Assembly: GCF_000687475.1 (NCBI RefSeq)
Contig: NC_057316.1
Location: forward strand, 2,294,001 to 2,358,000
Source of the DNA: Ustilaginoidea virens
Lineage: Eukaryota > Ascomycota > Sordariomycetes > Hypocreales > Clavicipitaceae
Reading direction: 5' to 3'
DNA: 64,000 nucleotides
Position 1 is the stretch's first letter; each line of letters begins with the position of its first letter. Below, in pieces: positions 53,267 through 63,450 of the stretch. The position numbers were made by a program, and so were the translations under genes. The notes beneath the pieces are model-generated. The model searched no databases and was not told where the DNA came from. It saw nothing but the letters and a program-made list of their open reading frames with translations.

Positions 53267-55115
53267 TCAATCAATGCCGTCTTCATCTCTCGGTATGCCG
53301 AGCTCCTCCCAACGCCGCCGGACTTCTGCTATTGCTCCGCTTGGGTCTTTCTCCGTCGGGTTTCGAAATTGCCATTCGAGGCACACATCCAACGCTTTCC
53401 CCGTCCACCTCCCTGGCTGCGCGCCGATTGCCTTTGCCAGGGACCGCCCGTCCAGCAGCCTCTTCAGAAAAGGTGCATCATATAAATCCATCCCCACGAT
53501 CTGGTCCAGAAAGCGCTGCCATCCACGAATGAAGGCATCACGTGCTGGCGCGATAGTTAGCTCATGTCAGCGTTCAGGGATGCCGTTTCCAAAATGAGAC
53601 GAACCTCTGTCACCTGCTCCTGGCCAGATGCTCATCGTTTCCATGGCTTCTACCAGAAGCGCGTTCAGGACCTGCAGAGTCCAGAAACCTCCGTGCGAGT
53701 CCCATTTCCGAATAGCCATGCCCAGAACGTGCCTGGAACCAGTCATCGCCTCCTTGCCACATGCCATCCGCTTCAGTTCCATGATTTCCTTTCGGTGCAT
53801 GTGACTAGCTGTTATGGTGTCCGTCAGCTTGTTTGGCGCCTTGAGTCCCTCTCGAGCTGCCATTGACGCTGGAGGCAGCGCTGATTTTCGATTGCCGCTG
53901 GGCGGAGATGCCATGACCATCCACGGGCTCAAGGCCGCCAGGTTCCAAGCCACATATCCCGAGTCGTCCGAGGGAATCAAGAGCCGGCCAATAGAGCCTG
54001 GGCAGTCAGTGGTTTGCAAGTCACGGAGACAGCTGTACGCGACATGCCATCGAGATAAATCTGGCCGCACCGTGCATTCAGCAGTTGGATCCGTAAAGAC
54101 TGAATGGTACAGGCCCAGATCGTCGATGAGTTTTAATGCAAGGAAAGGGTGGTCTCCTTGACGCCCGTCAGTTATCAGCATAGTTGGCCAGTCGGTGGCA
54201 AATAGCAAAATTCCTGTTCCCCCTTTTTTTTTTTTGCCATCTCAGTCATCGCTGTTTCATACCTTTCAGCATCTTTTCCAGCTCGGTCCCGACTCGTTCA
54301 CGGCTTATTTTGACACGGAGGGCTGCCAAAACCTGCTCGTCTGCCATTACGCTGCTGGTGTCTGCGTCGATGGAGAAGTTCAGACGGCTGGCGAAACGAA
54401 CAAGACGGAGGACACGAAGAGGGTCATCCTTGAAGGTTTGCAACGGGTTGAGCGGCGTCCGCAACACTTTGGCTTTCAGATCCTGCAAGCCACCGGTGAA
54501 ATCCTCAATCTGGTTTGTGTGCAGATTGAAGAATAGGGCATTGACGGTGGCATCTCGTCGGAGTGCATCCTCTTCAGGAGTGCCGAATTCTACGATTGGA
54601 TTCCGACTGTCTTCAGCGTACCTCTCCTTGCGGAGATTGACGAGGTCTAGATCGAGACCAAACATGCGCAACATGGCTGTCTCGAGATGCTTAGACTTGT
54701 CTGGATTCCGAGACACATTGTGTAGGTTCCCAACGTCGTCTGGCTTGATGGAATGTGCACCGATCGCTTCCTGCGTACTGCAATACGCATGCATGTGCTG
54801 GGCAAAATCCACTCCCGTCATCGAGTTTATGGCGACATCTATGTCATTTGTCTCCATGCCGAGAACCTTATCGCGAACCCAGCCGCCTGCCCATCGAATG
54901 ACGACGGGTTCGTCGGTCGACCTGGACTTGTTGATGTACGACGACGTGTCTAGTAGGAGACGCTGAAGCTGCTCTTCTCCTCGGTTGAGTTTGATAGCGG
55001 GAGCCATTTGGACGAATGCTTGGTCTGCGACATGCGTGCTGAATTTTCTCTTCGTCATTGCGAGCACCAAGCCCGATTTGCGCAGCAAATTGAAGACCAT
55101 AAGGTGGGTGAGCAT
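53267..55115 (-). CDS. CCA1: CCA tRNA nucleotidyltransferase
   Basis: Three exons, 55115-54263, 54156-53614 and 53544-53267 (introns 106 and 69 bp), about 557 residues. The enzyme adds the CCA end to tRNAs using CTP and ATP without a template. The class II nucleotidyltransferase core is clear: RWAGGWVRDKVLGMETNDIDVAI with the two catalytic Asp, EDALRRDATVNALFFN, IEDFTGGLQDL, DDPLRVLRLVRFASRLNF. The start region has several in-frame ATGs: one set (55115, 55100) begins an Arg/Lys, Leu-rich presequence, and another (55010, MAPAIKLNR) begins at the catalytic domain. This matches yeast CCA1, where alternative starts give mitochondrial and cytosolic/nuclear forms. Two 3' and two 5' splice choices at the introns keep the frame, so those junctions are uncertain by a few codons. 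Confidence 0.9.
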
Positions 55116-55819
55116 CAGGGAATGTTGTTTCGTCGGGCATGGGCACCAGACAACACGACCCACAAGTTGAGTTCAGCCGAACCTTTTGGATACCCCAGGG
55201 CCCAGGCCAGATGCAAAATGCTTCGCTGTGGACTTCAGTAGTGTTTATAGGAGTAGTTTCTCACCAACGTTTGATGGCAAATGTTCCTCATAATCATAAT
55301 GACTTTTATAGCTACTTATTAAACTAAACTCTTTCATTTGTAAGTATCAACATTATAAAATTGTAATGAAACTACTTAAATAAGTATTACATAATATTTT
55401 TTTTTTTTAAAAAAAGATTAATTGCTGATAATACATACTGTATAAAAGCGGCTATTCTTCGTAATGAATGATTTATTTAACAAGGCATCAAATGTAAGCG
55501 GGCCCCATTAGCCGTCAACAGGGCACTGGGGTTTATAGCGTTGTAGGAGTCACATGCTTCTATAAGGTTGCGTCTGGTGCGTGCTGCATTGTAGCATCAA
55601 CATGTCCCCGCCTGTCAATTCCAGGCTTACGTACTCCGTACTGCAGTGCGTACTGTGCTTGGGTCACGGCCTTGCATTGCTACGCTATTCCGGCCGTCGA
55701 CGACCCGTACATGCGCTCCCCCTCGTTCTTGGCCAAAATCTCCATGCTCCGTCGTTGCAATGCCGACAGAAAATCATCATGAGCTCGATTCCCCGCTCGA
55801 GAATCGTCTTTCGAGACTG
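55116..55819. other. Divergent region with an AT-rich island
   Basis: Separates CCA1 from the Cid1-like gene. 55238-55490 is far more AT-rich than the surroundings, with T and A runs at 55390-55417 and TTATAG/TACTTA repeats. It looks like a decayed repeat fragment, but I could not find ends or coding relics. Confidence 0.5.
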
Positions 55820-58800
55820 ATGCTCACCAATCAGGCCGAGCAAACGGTCCCCGGCCGACAGTCTTCTGAAAACACCGTCTGGCCAACCGCAAAGACGTCA
55901 AATGTGCCACACGATGCGGTTGGCATGGTTCCATGGGAACACGTGTCGGAAGCAGCGACGCGACAGCAGTCGCGACCGGAATCTCAAGTTGCAAGTAGAA
56001 TGGGTAGACGACGCCCCAACCAGGCGCAGCGACGACAAATGACGTCTGAGCTGTCGTTGGCCATGGCCTCGCCATGGACTGGCCAGCATCCAACCTCCTT
56101 GCAGCCCGACTCACCGCCTGGCGCATCCGTCGCACATGCAGTCCCTACAGGACGTGATAGCCTCGGCCACGCTGGGTACAGGGACCACCGGTCGACAAGA
56201 TCGCGGGGCGAATCGTCGACCTGGGATCATACACCATGGGCCGACTCTCAGCTGTCGCCGCCGCCGCAGAGGCCGACCAATCGCCGAGGTGGATGTGTTC
56301 GACGATCCGGATGGCAGCGGGCGCCCGAGCCGTTGCACCTGGTGAACTGCAGCGCAAACCCCCAGCCTGTCAATCGTCCTCCGTTCCATGACACTGCCAA
56401 CATTCCTGGACAAGCTGCTTTGCTTGATCGACTCTGCTACGACGTGGTAAGCGAATTTGAGATACGGCGAGAGGAGCTTGCCGAAAAGGAAGCTTTCAGA
56501 GTCAAGATCGAGGGCATATGTCGTCAGGTCATACTGCATCACGAGACCCATGCCAGCGCCAATGCCCAGAACTTTCCAGTTGCTTCCGTGCAGTTGAAAT
56601 GTTTTGGCAGCCTGTCGTCTGGCTTCGCCACGACAGCATCGGATATGGACCTTGGGCTGTTTTCACCCTTGTCAGCAGTACAACCCGACTCACCAGATTC
56701 CCCAATCCCTCGACTAATCGAGAAGGCCTTCCTGGATGCCGGATATGGCGCCCGCCTCCTCAGCCGCACACGAGTCCCTATAATCAAACTTTGCGAGAGA
56801 CCCTCGGACAAGCTACGGGACGCATTGCTCATAGAAAGGTCGAAATGGGACAATGGTATCGAGTCGAAATCGGACGACAGACTGGCCGAACCAAGCCAAA
56901 ACCCGGAGGATCAGCCCGAGCCAGGCGACGACACGACTTTGGCTGGAGAAGGGACTGGGCCGCCGTTCGAGCTTGCCGCAAGGGCTGACCAAGGAGAGAG
57001 CCGACCGTTTCACCTGAAGCAACACTCGCAAAGCTCCCTGCTGGCCTATTTCGGTCTCGCCACGAGGGTTTTGAAGAGAGCCGGCGGCCGCGACGTACAT
57101 TTCGCTAATTGTCGCGGTTTCACACCTCACGACTGGAGCATCCTCAATAGTGTCTGCCAGGCCTTCGTGCAGGGATTGGACGATTCTGTGCTGCGGCAGC
57201 GACTGGATTCCTACCCATCCCTGTCTTTCGGGGCTCCCCAAACAACTTGGTGTAGCCGATCTCTCGCAGGAGTCTATATCCAAGTGGAAGGTGAGAGGAT
57301 TGCCCTAAACTTGGAGCGTTGGCTGGACGGACACGACGCCCTTGACCCGGATAAGAAGGCCCGGCAAGCCATCGCAGCCTGGAGAAAACTGCAAGCAAGC
57401 TACAGATTTGGCATTGACCCTCTGTCCGACAACAAGATCCTTCAAGCTGCTCTGGCTGAGCTAAAACGCGTGCCGGCGGTCCAACTCATGCAGCTGAAGC
57501 AAGATGCGCTTGAAAGCCCCTCTCAATATCACGCCAGGGTGTTGAGGATCCTGCATGAACTAGGAAGACCCGGCGCGGACCAGTCTGATGCGGTCATGCG
57601 TAAAATCGTCTCTCAGTACATCTCAGGGATCCAAAACGATGAGGTTCGCGATGAAGTTGCCGCAGCAAGGGCTGACTCTTGGAACAAGTTTGATCTGCTG
57701 GAGCTGGCGCAGAAGCACAAGTGCCTCAGTCTCGCTCGCGAACTTGAGAGGGCAGTGGAGAATAATCTGTATAACGAGCAGTTTCTCAGCGATATTCAGG
57801 ATTATGTCTTGCTACTAAGGTCACACTCAGATGGAAAGCTTAATGGCCGCTACATTCCGGTCACACAAGACTCCCTCCCGCTGCTTTCCAGAATGAAGCT
57901 GCTGCCCGACCCACGCAAGTTAACCATGAAAACGCGCGACAGGTATCAAGATTCGTTGGAATTTCCTCCTGGTGGCGTCGGGGTTCAATGTGACATCAAC
58001 TTCTCGGCCCATCTCGCCCTCGAGAACACGTCACTCCTTCGCTGCTACTCTCTCACAGATCCGCGGGTTCGACCAATGGTGCTATTCGTGAAGAAATGGG
58101 CAAAAGTCCGGGGCATAAATTCCGGATATCGCGGCACGTTGAGCAGCTATGGGTACGTACTGATGGTGCTACACTATCTGGTCAACGTCGCAACACCATT
58201 CGTGTGCCCCAATCTCCAACAGCTAGCTCCCACGCCGGGATATCAGACTCGCTCCGGTACCCAAGGAATGCCGACGTGTCGTGGATACAATGTCCAGTTC
58301 TGGCGAAACGAGCAGGAGATCCTTCGTCTTGCGGCAAGTAATCAACTAAATCATAACACCGAGACAATAGGCTGTCTCCTTCGTGGGTTTTTTGAATACT
58401 TTGCTCACAGTGGATTCCTGAGCCGCGGATTTGGCAAGGGATTCGACTGGGGACGAGACGTCCTCAGTCTCCGCACTCATGGTGGGCTTTTGACCAAGCG
58501 GGAAAAAGGCTGGACTGGTGCCAAAACTGTTATAGAAGGTTCAGATGCCCGTACTTATCATCCATCGCGGGGCGAGAAGCCATTCCAGCTCAAGGAAGTG
58601 AGACACAGGTATCTGTTCGCCATTGAGGACCCCTTTGAGCTGGATCATAACGTTGCCCGAACGGTAATTCACCATGGCATTGTATCAATACGAGACGAGT
58701 TTCGGCGTGTGTGGCGGCTCATTCAACTAAGCAACGGTAGAGGCTGGACTGAAGACATTCTGGCTGATGCTGCTGAAGACAATGACGACTCCCAGTCCTT

Positions 58801-58855
58801 TGTCAGCTTGATCGAGGAGTTGCATGGGCCGCAGGAACAATGGGCACGAGGATAA
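55820..58855 (+). CDS. Cid1-type poly(A)/poly(U) polymerase with a large insert in the catalytic domain
   Basis: Single exon. The ATG at 55820 gives 1011 residues; an earlier one at 55646 gives 1069. The non-canonical polymerase beta fold is complete: FGSLSSGFATTASDMDLGLF with the first two catalytic Asp (near 56600-56655), the third Asp in VQCDINFS (near 57985), VRPMVLFVKKWAKVRGIN, GTLSSYGYVLMVLHYL, and a PAP-associated domain (FFEYFAHSGF, LSLRTHGG, FAIEDPFEL). Members add A or U tails to RNA 3' ends in surveillance and RNAi. Between the second and third Asp lie about 440 residues instead of the usual 50-70. They include a Pro/Glu/Asp-rich linker and a helical part. The first 200 residues are Pro/Arg/Ser-rich and probably disordered. 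Confidence 0.85.
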   Translation: MLTNQAEQTVPGRQSSENTVWPTAKTSNVPHDAVGMVPWEHVSEAATRQQSRPESQVASRMGRRRPNQAQRRQMTSELSLAMASPWTGQHPTSLQPDSPPGASVAHAVPTGRDSLGHAGYRDHRSTRSRGESSTWDHTPWADSQLSPPPQRPTNRRGGCVRRSGWQRAPEPLHLVNCSANPQPVNRPPFHDTANIPGQAALLDRLCYDVVSEFEIRREELAEKEAFRVKIEGICRQVILHHETHASANAQNFPVASVQLKCFGSLSSGFATTASDMDLGLFSPLSAVQPDSPDSPIPRLIEKAFLDAGYGARLLSRTRVPIIKLCERPSDKLRDALLIERSKWDNGIESKSDDRLAEPSQNPEDQPEPGDDTTLAGEGTGPPFELAARADQGESRPFHLKQHSQSSLLAYFGLATRVLKRAGGRDVHFANCRGFTPHDWSILNSVCQAFVQGLDDSVLRQRLDSYPSLSFGAPQTTWCSRSLAGVYIQVEGERIALNLERWLDGHDALDPDKKARQAIAAWRKLQASYRFGIDPLSDNKILQAALAELKRVPAVQLMQLKQDALESPSQYHARVLRILHELGRPGADQSDAVMRKIVSQYISGIQNDEVRDEVAAARADSWNKFDLLELAQKHKCLSLARELERAVENNLYNEQFLSDIQDYVLLLRSHSDGKLNGRYIPVTQDSLPLLSRMKLLPDPRKLTMKTRDRYQDSLEFPPGGVGVQCDINFSAHLALENTSLLRCYSLTDPRVRPMVLFVKKWAKVRGINSGYRGTLSSYGYVLMVLHYLVNVATPFVCPNLQQLAPTPGYQTRSGTQGMPTCRGYNVQFWRNEQEILRLAASNQLNHNTETIGCLLRGFFEYFAHSGFLSRGFGKGFDWGRDVLSLRTHGGLLTKREKGWTGAKTVIEGSDARTYHPSRGEKPFQLKEVRHRYLFAIEDPFELDHNVARTVIHHGIVSIRDEFRRVWRLIQLSNGRGWTEDILADAAEDNDDSQSFVSLIEELHGPQEQWARG

Positions 58856-59156
58856 CCACGTTGCGAGCCCTGGAATTCTATGGCAGAGCCGGTATCACCC
58901 CGCATCATCGATCCAATTTCTATCACGGACTTTGGAATGCCAGAGTTGAGGTGAACGGTGCGGAGACTTGCGGAACGTGTCATTTTCATCCCCAAGCGGC
59001 CCCGAATTTCCGGCAGCACATAAGATGGACTGCTTTGCATAGACCCATTCTAATGGACGACCGCTGGAAACGTTTGGGCGAGAGAGCCCTTGATCGCTTG
59101 TCGTGTTGCGTCCGGTCATTTGACTGGTATTGACTGAGACACGTCTGCTGTCGAGC
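58856..59156. other. Convergent intergenic region
   Basis: 301 bp between the Cid1-like stop and the XPG-like stop; nothing distinctive. Confidence 0.4.
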
Positions 59157-60905
59157 TCAAGCTTTTTCGGGGCCATGGTTTGCGTCCGGAAGCTTCGCGC
59201 AGATGCTGTCGATGAGATTATTCATGCCCATGTCCTGAAGTTTTTGGGCAATCTGCACCATTTCAGCGGTCTGAGGGTATCGCTCTAATGGCGTGATTCT
59301 GGACAACAAAGCACGCGTCTTTTCCAAAGGAAATGCCTGGTCCATCTGGGAGTCACCGACGACAAGCAGAACCTGCTGCAGTATTCTCAACGAATACAGC
59401 GCCCCGTGCAATTGTGCTGTGCCATGAACGACCATCCACGAAGCGCCTTCGTTCGGCTGCACCGACTCCTGGCTTCTCAGAAAACGATGGAGCTGCTCCG
59501 CGGTAGACGCTGTGTCCTGTCTTTGAGATTCCACCTTATCCAATAGAATGGCCAGGCCGATCCAAAACAAATCGCAGAGGTCACTGGAGAGAGTCTCTAG
59601 CTCTGCTGCGCATAGCAAAACTTGGTGCATATATTGCTCCGCAACTTTCTGCTGCATGAGCTCCACCCTCCTGCCGGTGCAATTGAGATTCTGTACTCGT
59701 CGATATTCCTGAACGCTTGAGACCATGATTTCGTTGTCGGTGCAATAACTCAGAAGCGAATACGCCAGCTGCCGTATGGCGGTGCTCTGATCCCATGCAC
59801 TTTTGGACGTGGGACGCTCCAGCAGGGGAGGCAAAAACATCCTGACAGGCAAGCCAGCAGCTCCCTTGCGAAGTTTAAGATGAAAATCCAAGATGATCTC
59901 CGAGATTCTCGGATCCAGCCCTCTTGTTGCGCCCATTTCAAACCCGGCCCACGTCTGCCGAAACGATAATGGCTCTGTCGAAGCATACTCTTTTTGAAAG
60001 GCGAGGAAACGGCTCGTGCACTGTGTAGTTTGAGCAGATGTTTTGACCAGTTGTGCTAGATTAGCGCGCGGGGAACATTTCTGCTCATATGCAAGGCGGA
60101 CTGCCAATTCTGGATACCTCAGGCCAAGTTGCTCAAACAATTGTCGAGGGCTGAAACATACGAATTCCAACTTGGACTGGGCATCTTGCTGTAAGTCTCT
60201 GAAGAACATTACTCGGCCATGCCCAAGGTCGTGTACCAGCAGGTCGGAGTCTGACGTCAGGATGATCCCCCCGTGATGAGAAACATCCGAGGCGCAAAAG
60301 TGGTCAGCCTCGCCGGGGACAAGATGTGTTACGGCACGGTAGCGATCAGATTCTCTCAGGGCATCAAGCACCGCGGGTACCAGAAAACTAGGATCGATTG
60401 TGGGGTATGCGTTCCTTGCGTGGGCCTTGAACAAGTCGATATCTGCCTGAGCTTGGTGCATTTGCAGCAAGAACGTCGGACACCTCTGAGGAAACAACTC
60501 GTACAACCTGCAAAGACGGCTTGTATTCGTCATCATTCTATCGACTCGGATTTCCAACTTGGACGGTGGGAGGTAGCCATCAAAAAATATGCTTCTCCTA
60601 TCCAAGTTTGTTAAAAAAAAAATCATCGAAGCCCCATGGCTGCCTGCGTCATCTTTCTCCTGTTGACGGTCAAAGAAATCTGGCTTACGGACTTACACGT
60701 GGATGTTGGAGAGTGAGAGTCGTTCCAGCCAGGACACGGCAATTTGGCCGAGGAGTCTGTATGAGGGATGTGCGACACCATTGGCTCTACAGATGGAGAG
60801 TATATGGTAGGCCAGTGCCGGTCCGTCAATAACCACCGTCTCATTCTCGAGGACGGCAGAACTGGCCAATGGTCGGAGAGTGTTGTAAAGACGAGGGACT
60901 CCCAT
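59157..60905 (-). CDS. Asteroid/Ast1-like XPG-family nuclease
   Basis: Two exons, 60905-60697 and 60597-59157 (99-bp intron, GTAAGT donor), 549 residues; the join reads SNIHVRSIFFDGYLPPSK. The N-terminal XPG block starts MGVPRLYNTLRPLA and includes VVIDGPALAYHI. The internal block has VPGEADHF and ILTSDSDLLVHDLG, where the acidic residues bind metal in FEN1/XPG nucleases. The rest follows the asteroid-domain pattern rather than a FEN1 helix-hairpin-helix region. S. pombe Ast1 acts at stalled or broken replication structures; activity here is inferred. The acidic residues of the core appear intact. Confidence 0.82.
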
Positions 60906-61500
60906 TATTGAGTGACCGGGGTAGACGAGGCGGCCCAGGCTCTACGCATCATCATTCAAGAGTCAACTGTAGCACGAGATCATGTAGTGGTTGGCTGTAC
61001 CAGAAGATAATGTAAATGACGATGATTGGCTGGAATTAGGGTAAGGCTGCGAGGAGAATCATAAGTTCAGGGTGCAGTCTATCCGTTGAGGACGAGCACG
61101 TTATTCTACGGATCTGGATTCAAGAACGGAGAAGTAAACCATCATCAATGGCCGCCTCTTGCAGGCGGGCACATGCAATCCTGCCAAAGGCGGTGAGGCA
61201 CCGGGCTGGGGTATTGGTGACAGGCAAGTCGTCAGGGAAAGCGGAGCTTTGCCTGGTGATTTGCCAAGAAAAGGAATCCGCGCGCATTTTGTTGCATTTT
61301 TTTATTTTGCCTTTTTTTTTCTGCGTGAGCCATTAGAGTTTATTGTCCAGACTCATAACAAAGCCGCCAAGCCGCCGTGTATGCGCGTAATCCATCTCAT
61401 GTTCCTCGCTTAATCATCTTCCGGCCGCCCAGGGCCATCCTCGAAGTCATCTCGTTTGCCACGCCCCGTTTCCTGCGCTGCACCACAGCGTCGCTCAAGC
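60906..61500. other. Intergenic region
   Basis: Upstream flank of the XPG-like gene and the 3' end of the adenylosuccinate synthetase relic. No gene recognised. Confidence 0.4.
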
Positions 61501-61504
61501 ACGC

Positions 61505-62713
61505 TGAATCATGGCCTCGCGGCTGGAACCCCGTGCCGATCCGTTTGGTCTTGACTCTCACAAACGTCTCAATATGCTCAGCATAACATCTGGCTTGGAG
61601 AGGAAGATCGTAAAACAACTTTGCATCAGTCGTTGGCTTCTGCTATCCTGGCATTTCGTGGTAGACGACCTTGGCTCGGTCTAGGACGTCGAGATCCGCG
61701 GGCTGCTGGTCCAGTTCCTCGCCGTTGACTTTGTAGGTAATAGCAATGTTGATCGTTTTCAAAACGTATCTAGGACGTCAAGCTTTGTAAGATTCAAAGC
61801 CGAGTAGGGTTTAATCGAAGGCACTGTACTTGACAACGACCAAGGTCAAGCCATCCGCATCTGCGCCTTTGGCGAGTCGACGTCCCCCATTCTCGGCCGA
61901 GCTCCTGGGGTTTGGTCCCAATCTCTCCAGTGTCTTCCGTCTTGAAAGCTCTGTGCCCCGACGCGAGTGGTGTGCGCCTTTACCACTCCAATCGTCTGTG
62001 TGATGTTCTTCGGGTTCAAGGCGAGTCCGCCTACGATACCAGCCAGCGTCGTATTCGACGGCGTCACGTATGGGTCCGATGCGTAGTTAATGTCCAGCAT
62101 CAGTCAGTGCATTCGCTCCTTCAGCCACGACGTTCACGTTGCCCTCTTGGGCTGACGGATAAACGAGACACCGTCCACGGCGTACTTGGCCAACTTTAGC
62201 CAGTACTCGTTAAATCGAGCAAGCTCCTCCTCGACATCGTACTCGAACAGGTCTCCGTTGTAGCGCTTTCGACAGCCAGCGGCTAACCGCCGGAGCCTAG
62301 ACTTTAATAACTTGCGGTTGAAACCCTCGGCAAATCTGATGCCACTTCGCGCGACTTTCGAGCTAGAAGCGGGCTCAATCCCCCTACGTGCTGTTCCCTG
62401 GCTTTTTCTTCTCCGAGCTCCCTCTCCTCTAGCCCATCAACTGCCACGGGCATTTGCAACTCGATGTGCACTCGGTCGGAAACGAGAATTCGATCGTGGA
62501 CCGAGGGAAGACGCTTTTCCCTGAGCTCCTGTAGCTTCTTGAAGAAGCTTGGTACGTGGAAGACAACCCCGGAGCCGATGAAAGTTGATGCATTTTGCGG
62601 TTCATAAGGCCAGAGGGGAAGCAAGTGGAAGCTGTACGACTTTCCATTGGCGACTGTGCTGTGGCCGGCGTTCCGGCCGCCAACCGGGCGTCTAGAATGA
62701 CGGTTATTGTCAT
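61505..62713 (-). pseudogene. Relic of adenylosuccinate synthetase
   Basis: Read leftward in changing frames, most of an ADE12-type protein is recognisable: MTITVIL at the start (62713), then NAGHS-like, [132 protein letters not shown], and IGTG near 61535. The P-loop between MTITVIL and ARLAAG (GDEGKG in functional enzymes) is deleted and at least four frameshifts and stops separate the blocks. The enzyme commits IMP to AMP synthesis, so a working copy must exist elsewhere. No introns are visible in the relic. Composition is not AT-shifted, unlike the RIP-type relics at 17-32 kb. Confidence 0.85.
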
Positions 62714-63450
62714 GTTGCGGTAGTCCTGGCTTGAAAGCGCGTCATTGTCGTCGCGTTATTAGTTTACATGTATGCTGCAAAAGGAAGCAAGAAAATTGCA
62801 AGTCCCCGTGTGAGCGATCTTTTACTTAATAAAGAAAATGAATGGGACTGTAAAAAATATGTATTATCCCGACCTTATACCCAAGGCACTCTTTATAGAG
62901 CTCCTCCGCTTTCCCTGTGCCTTGGACATCGAAGAATTCACCGGCACCCTAGTACTATTCTATACTCCCTACTTTATTATAGAGCCTGGTACGCGTGTCT
63001 CACCTCTATAGGTAGACACTTTTGGCAAAGTCGAGAGAGAATATCCCCTTTCTCTCCCTTTTCCTTGTGCTTTCCCAACAGGTCCTGCTGACGGTTGTTC
63101 GCAGTCGCCGCAAGGCCAGTCCTTGGCAGTATAACAATAAACTTCATGCTAGAAAATGCCGGTTTCTAAACCCTAGAATGCAATGCCGCGTGCGCCATAT
63201 GATGATACTCCCATTCGTCTTCCCTCCTCACTCGCCTCGCGGGGAATCTTACTTTCCTTTCCATAACAACCACGCTGTATGATAAAAGTGGAGGACATGA
63301 TCCGGTCGTGCCGTTCCGAGGTAATACCAAATCTATGGATGCGCATGCGAAAAGCCTCCCGAAGCTAGCCGCTTCAGGGGGCTAGATTGTCCGAGTCATG
63401 TCCAAATCTGAAATGTGGTCTCGGTGTGTTGCGGCTTGCTCATCTTTGTT
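62714..63450. other. Intergenic region, partly AT-rich
   Basis: Upstream of the pseudogene and downstream of the ISA1-like gene. 62755-62990 is AT-rich with short direct repeats around CCTTATACCC and TAGAGCCTGG; no coding relic identified. Confidence 0.4.
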
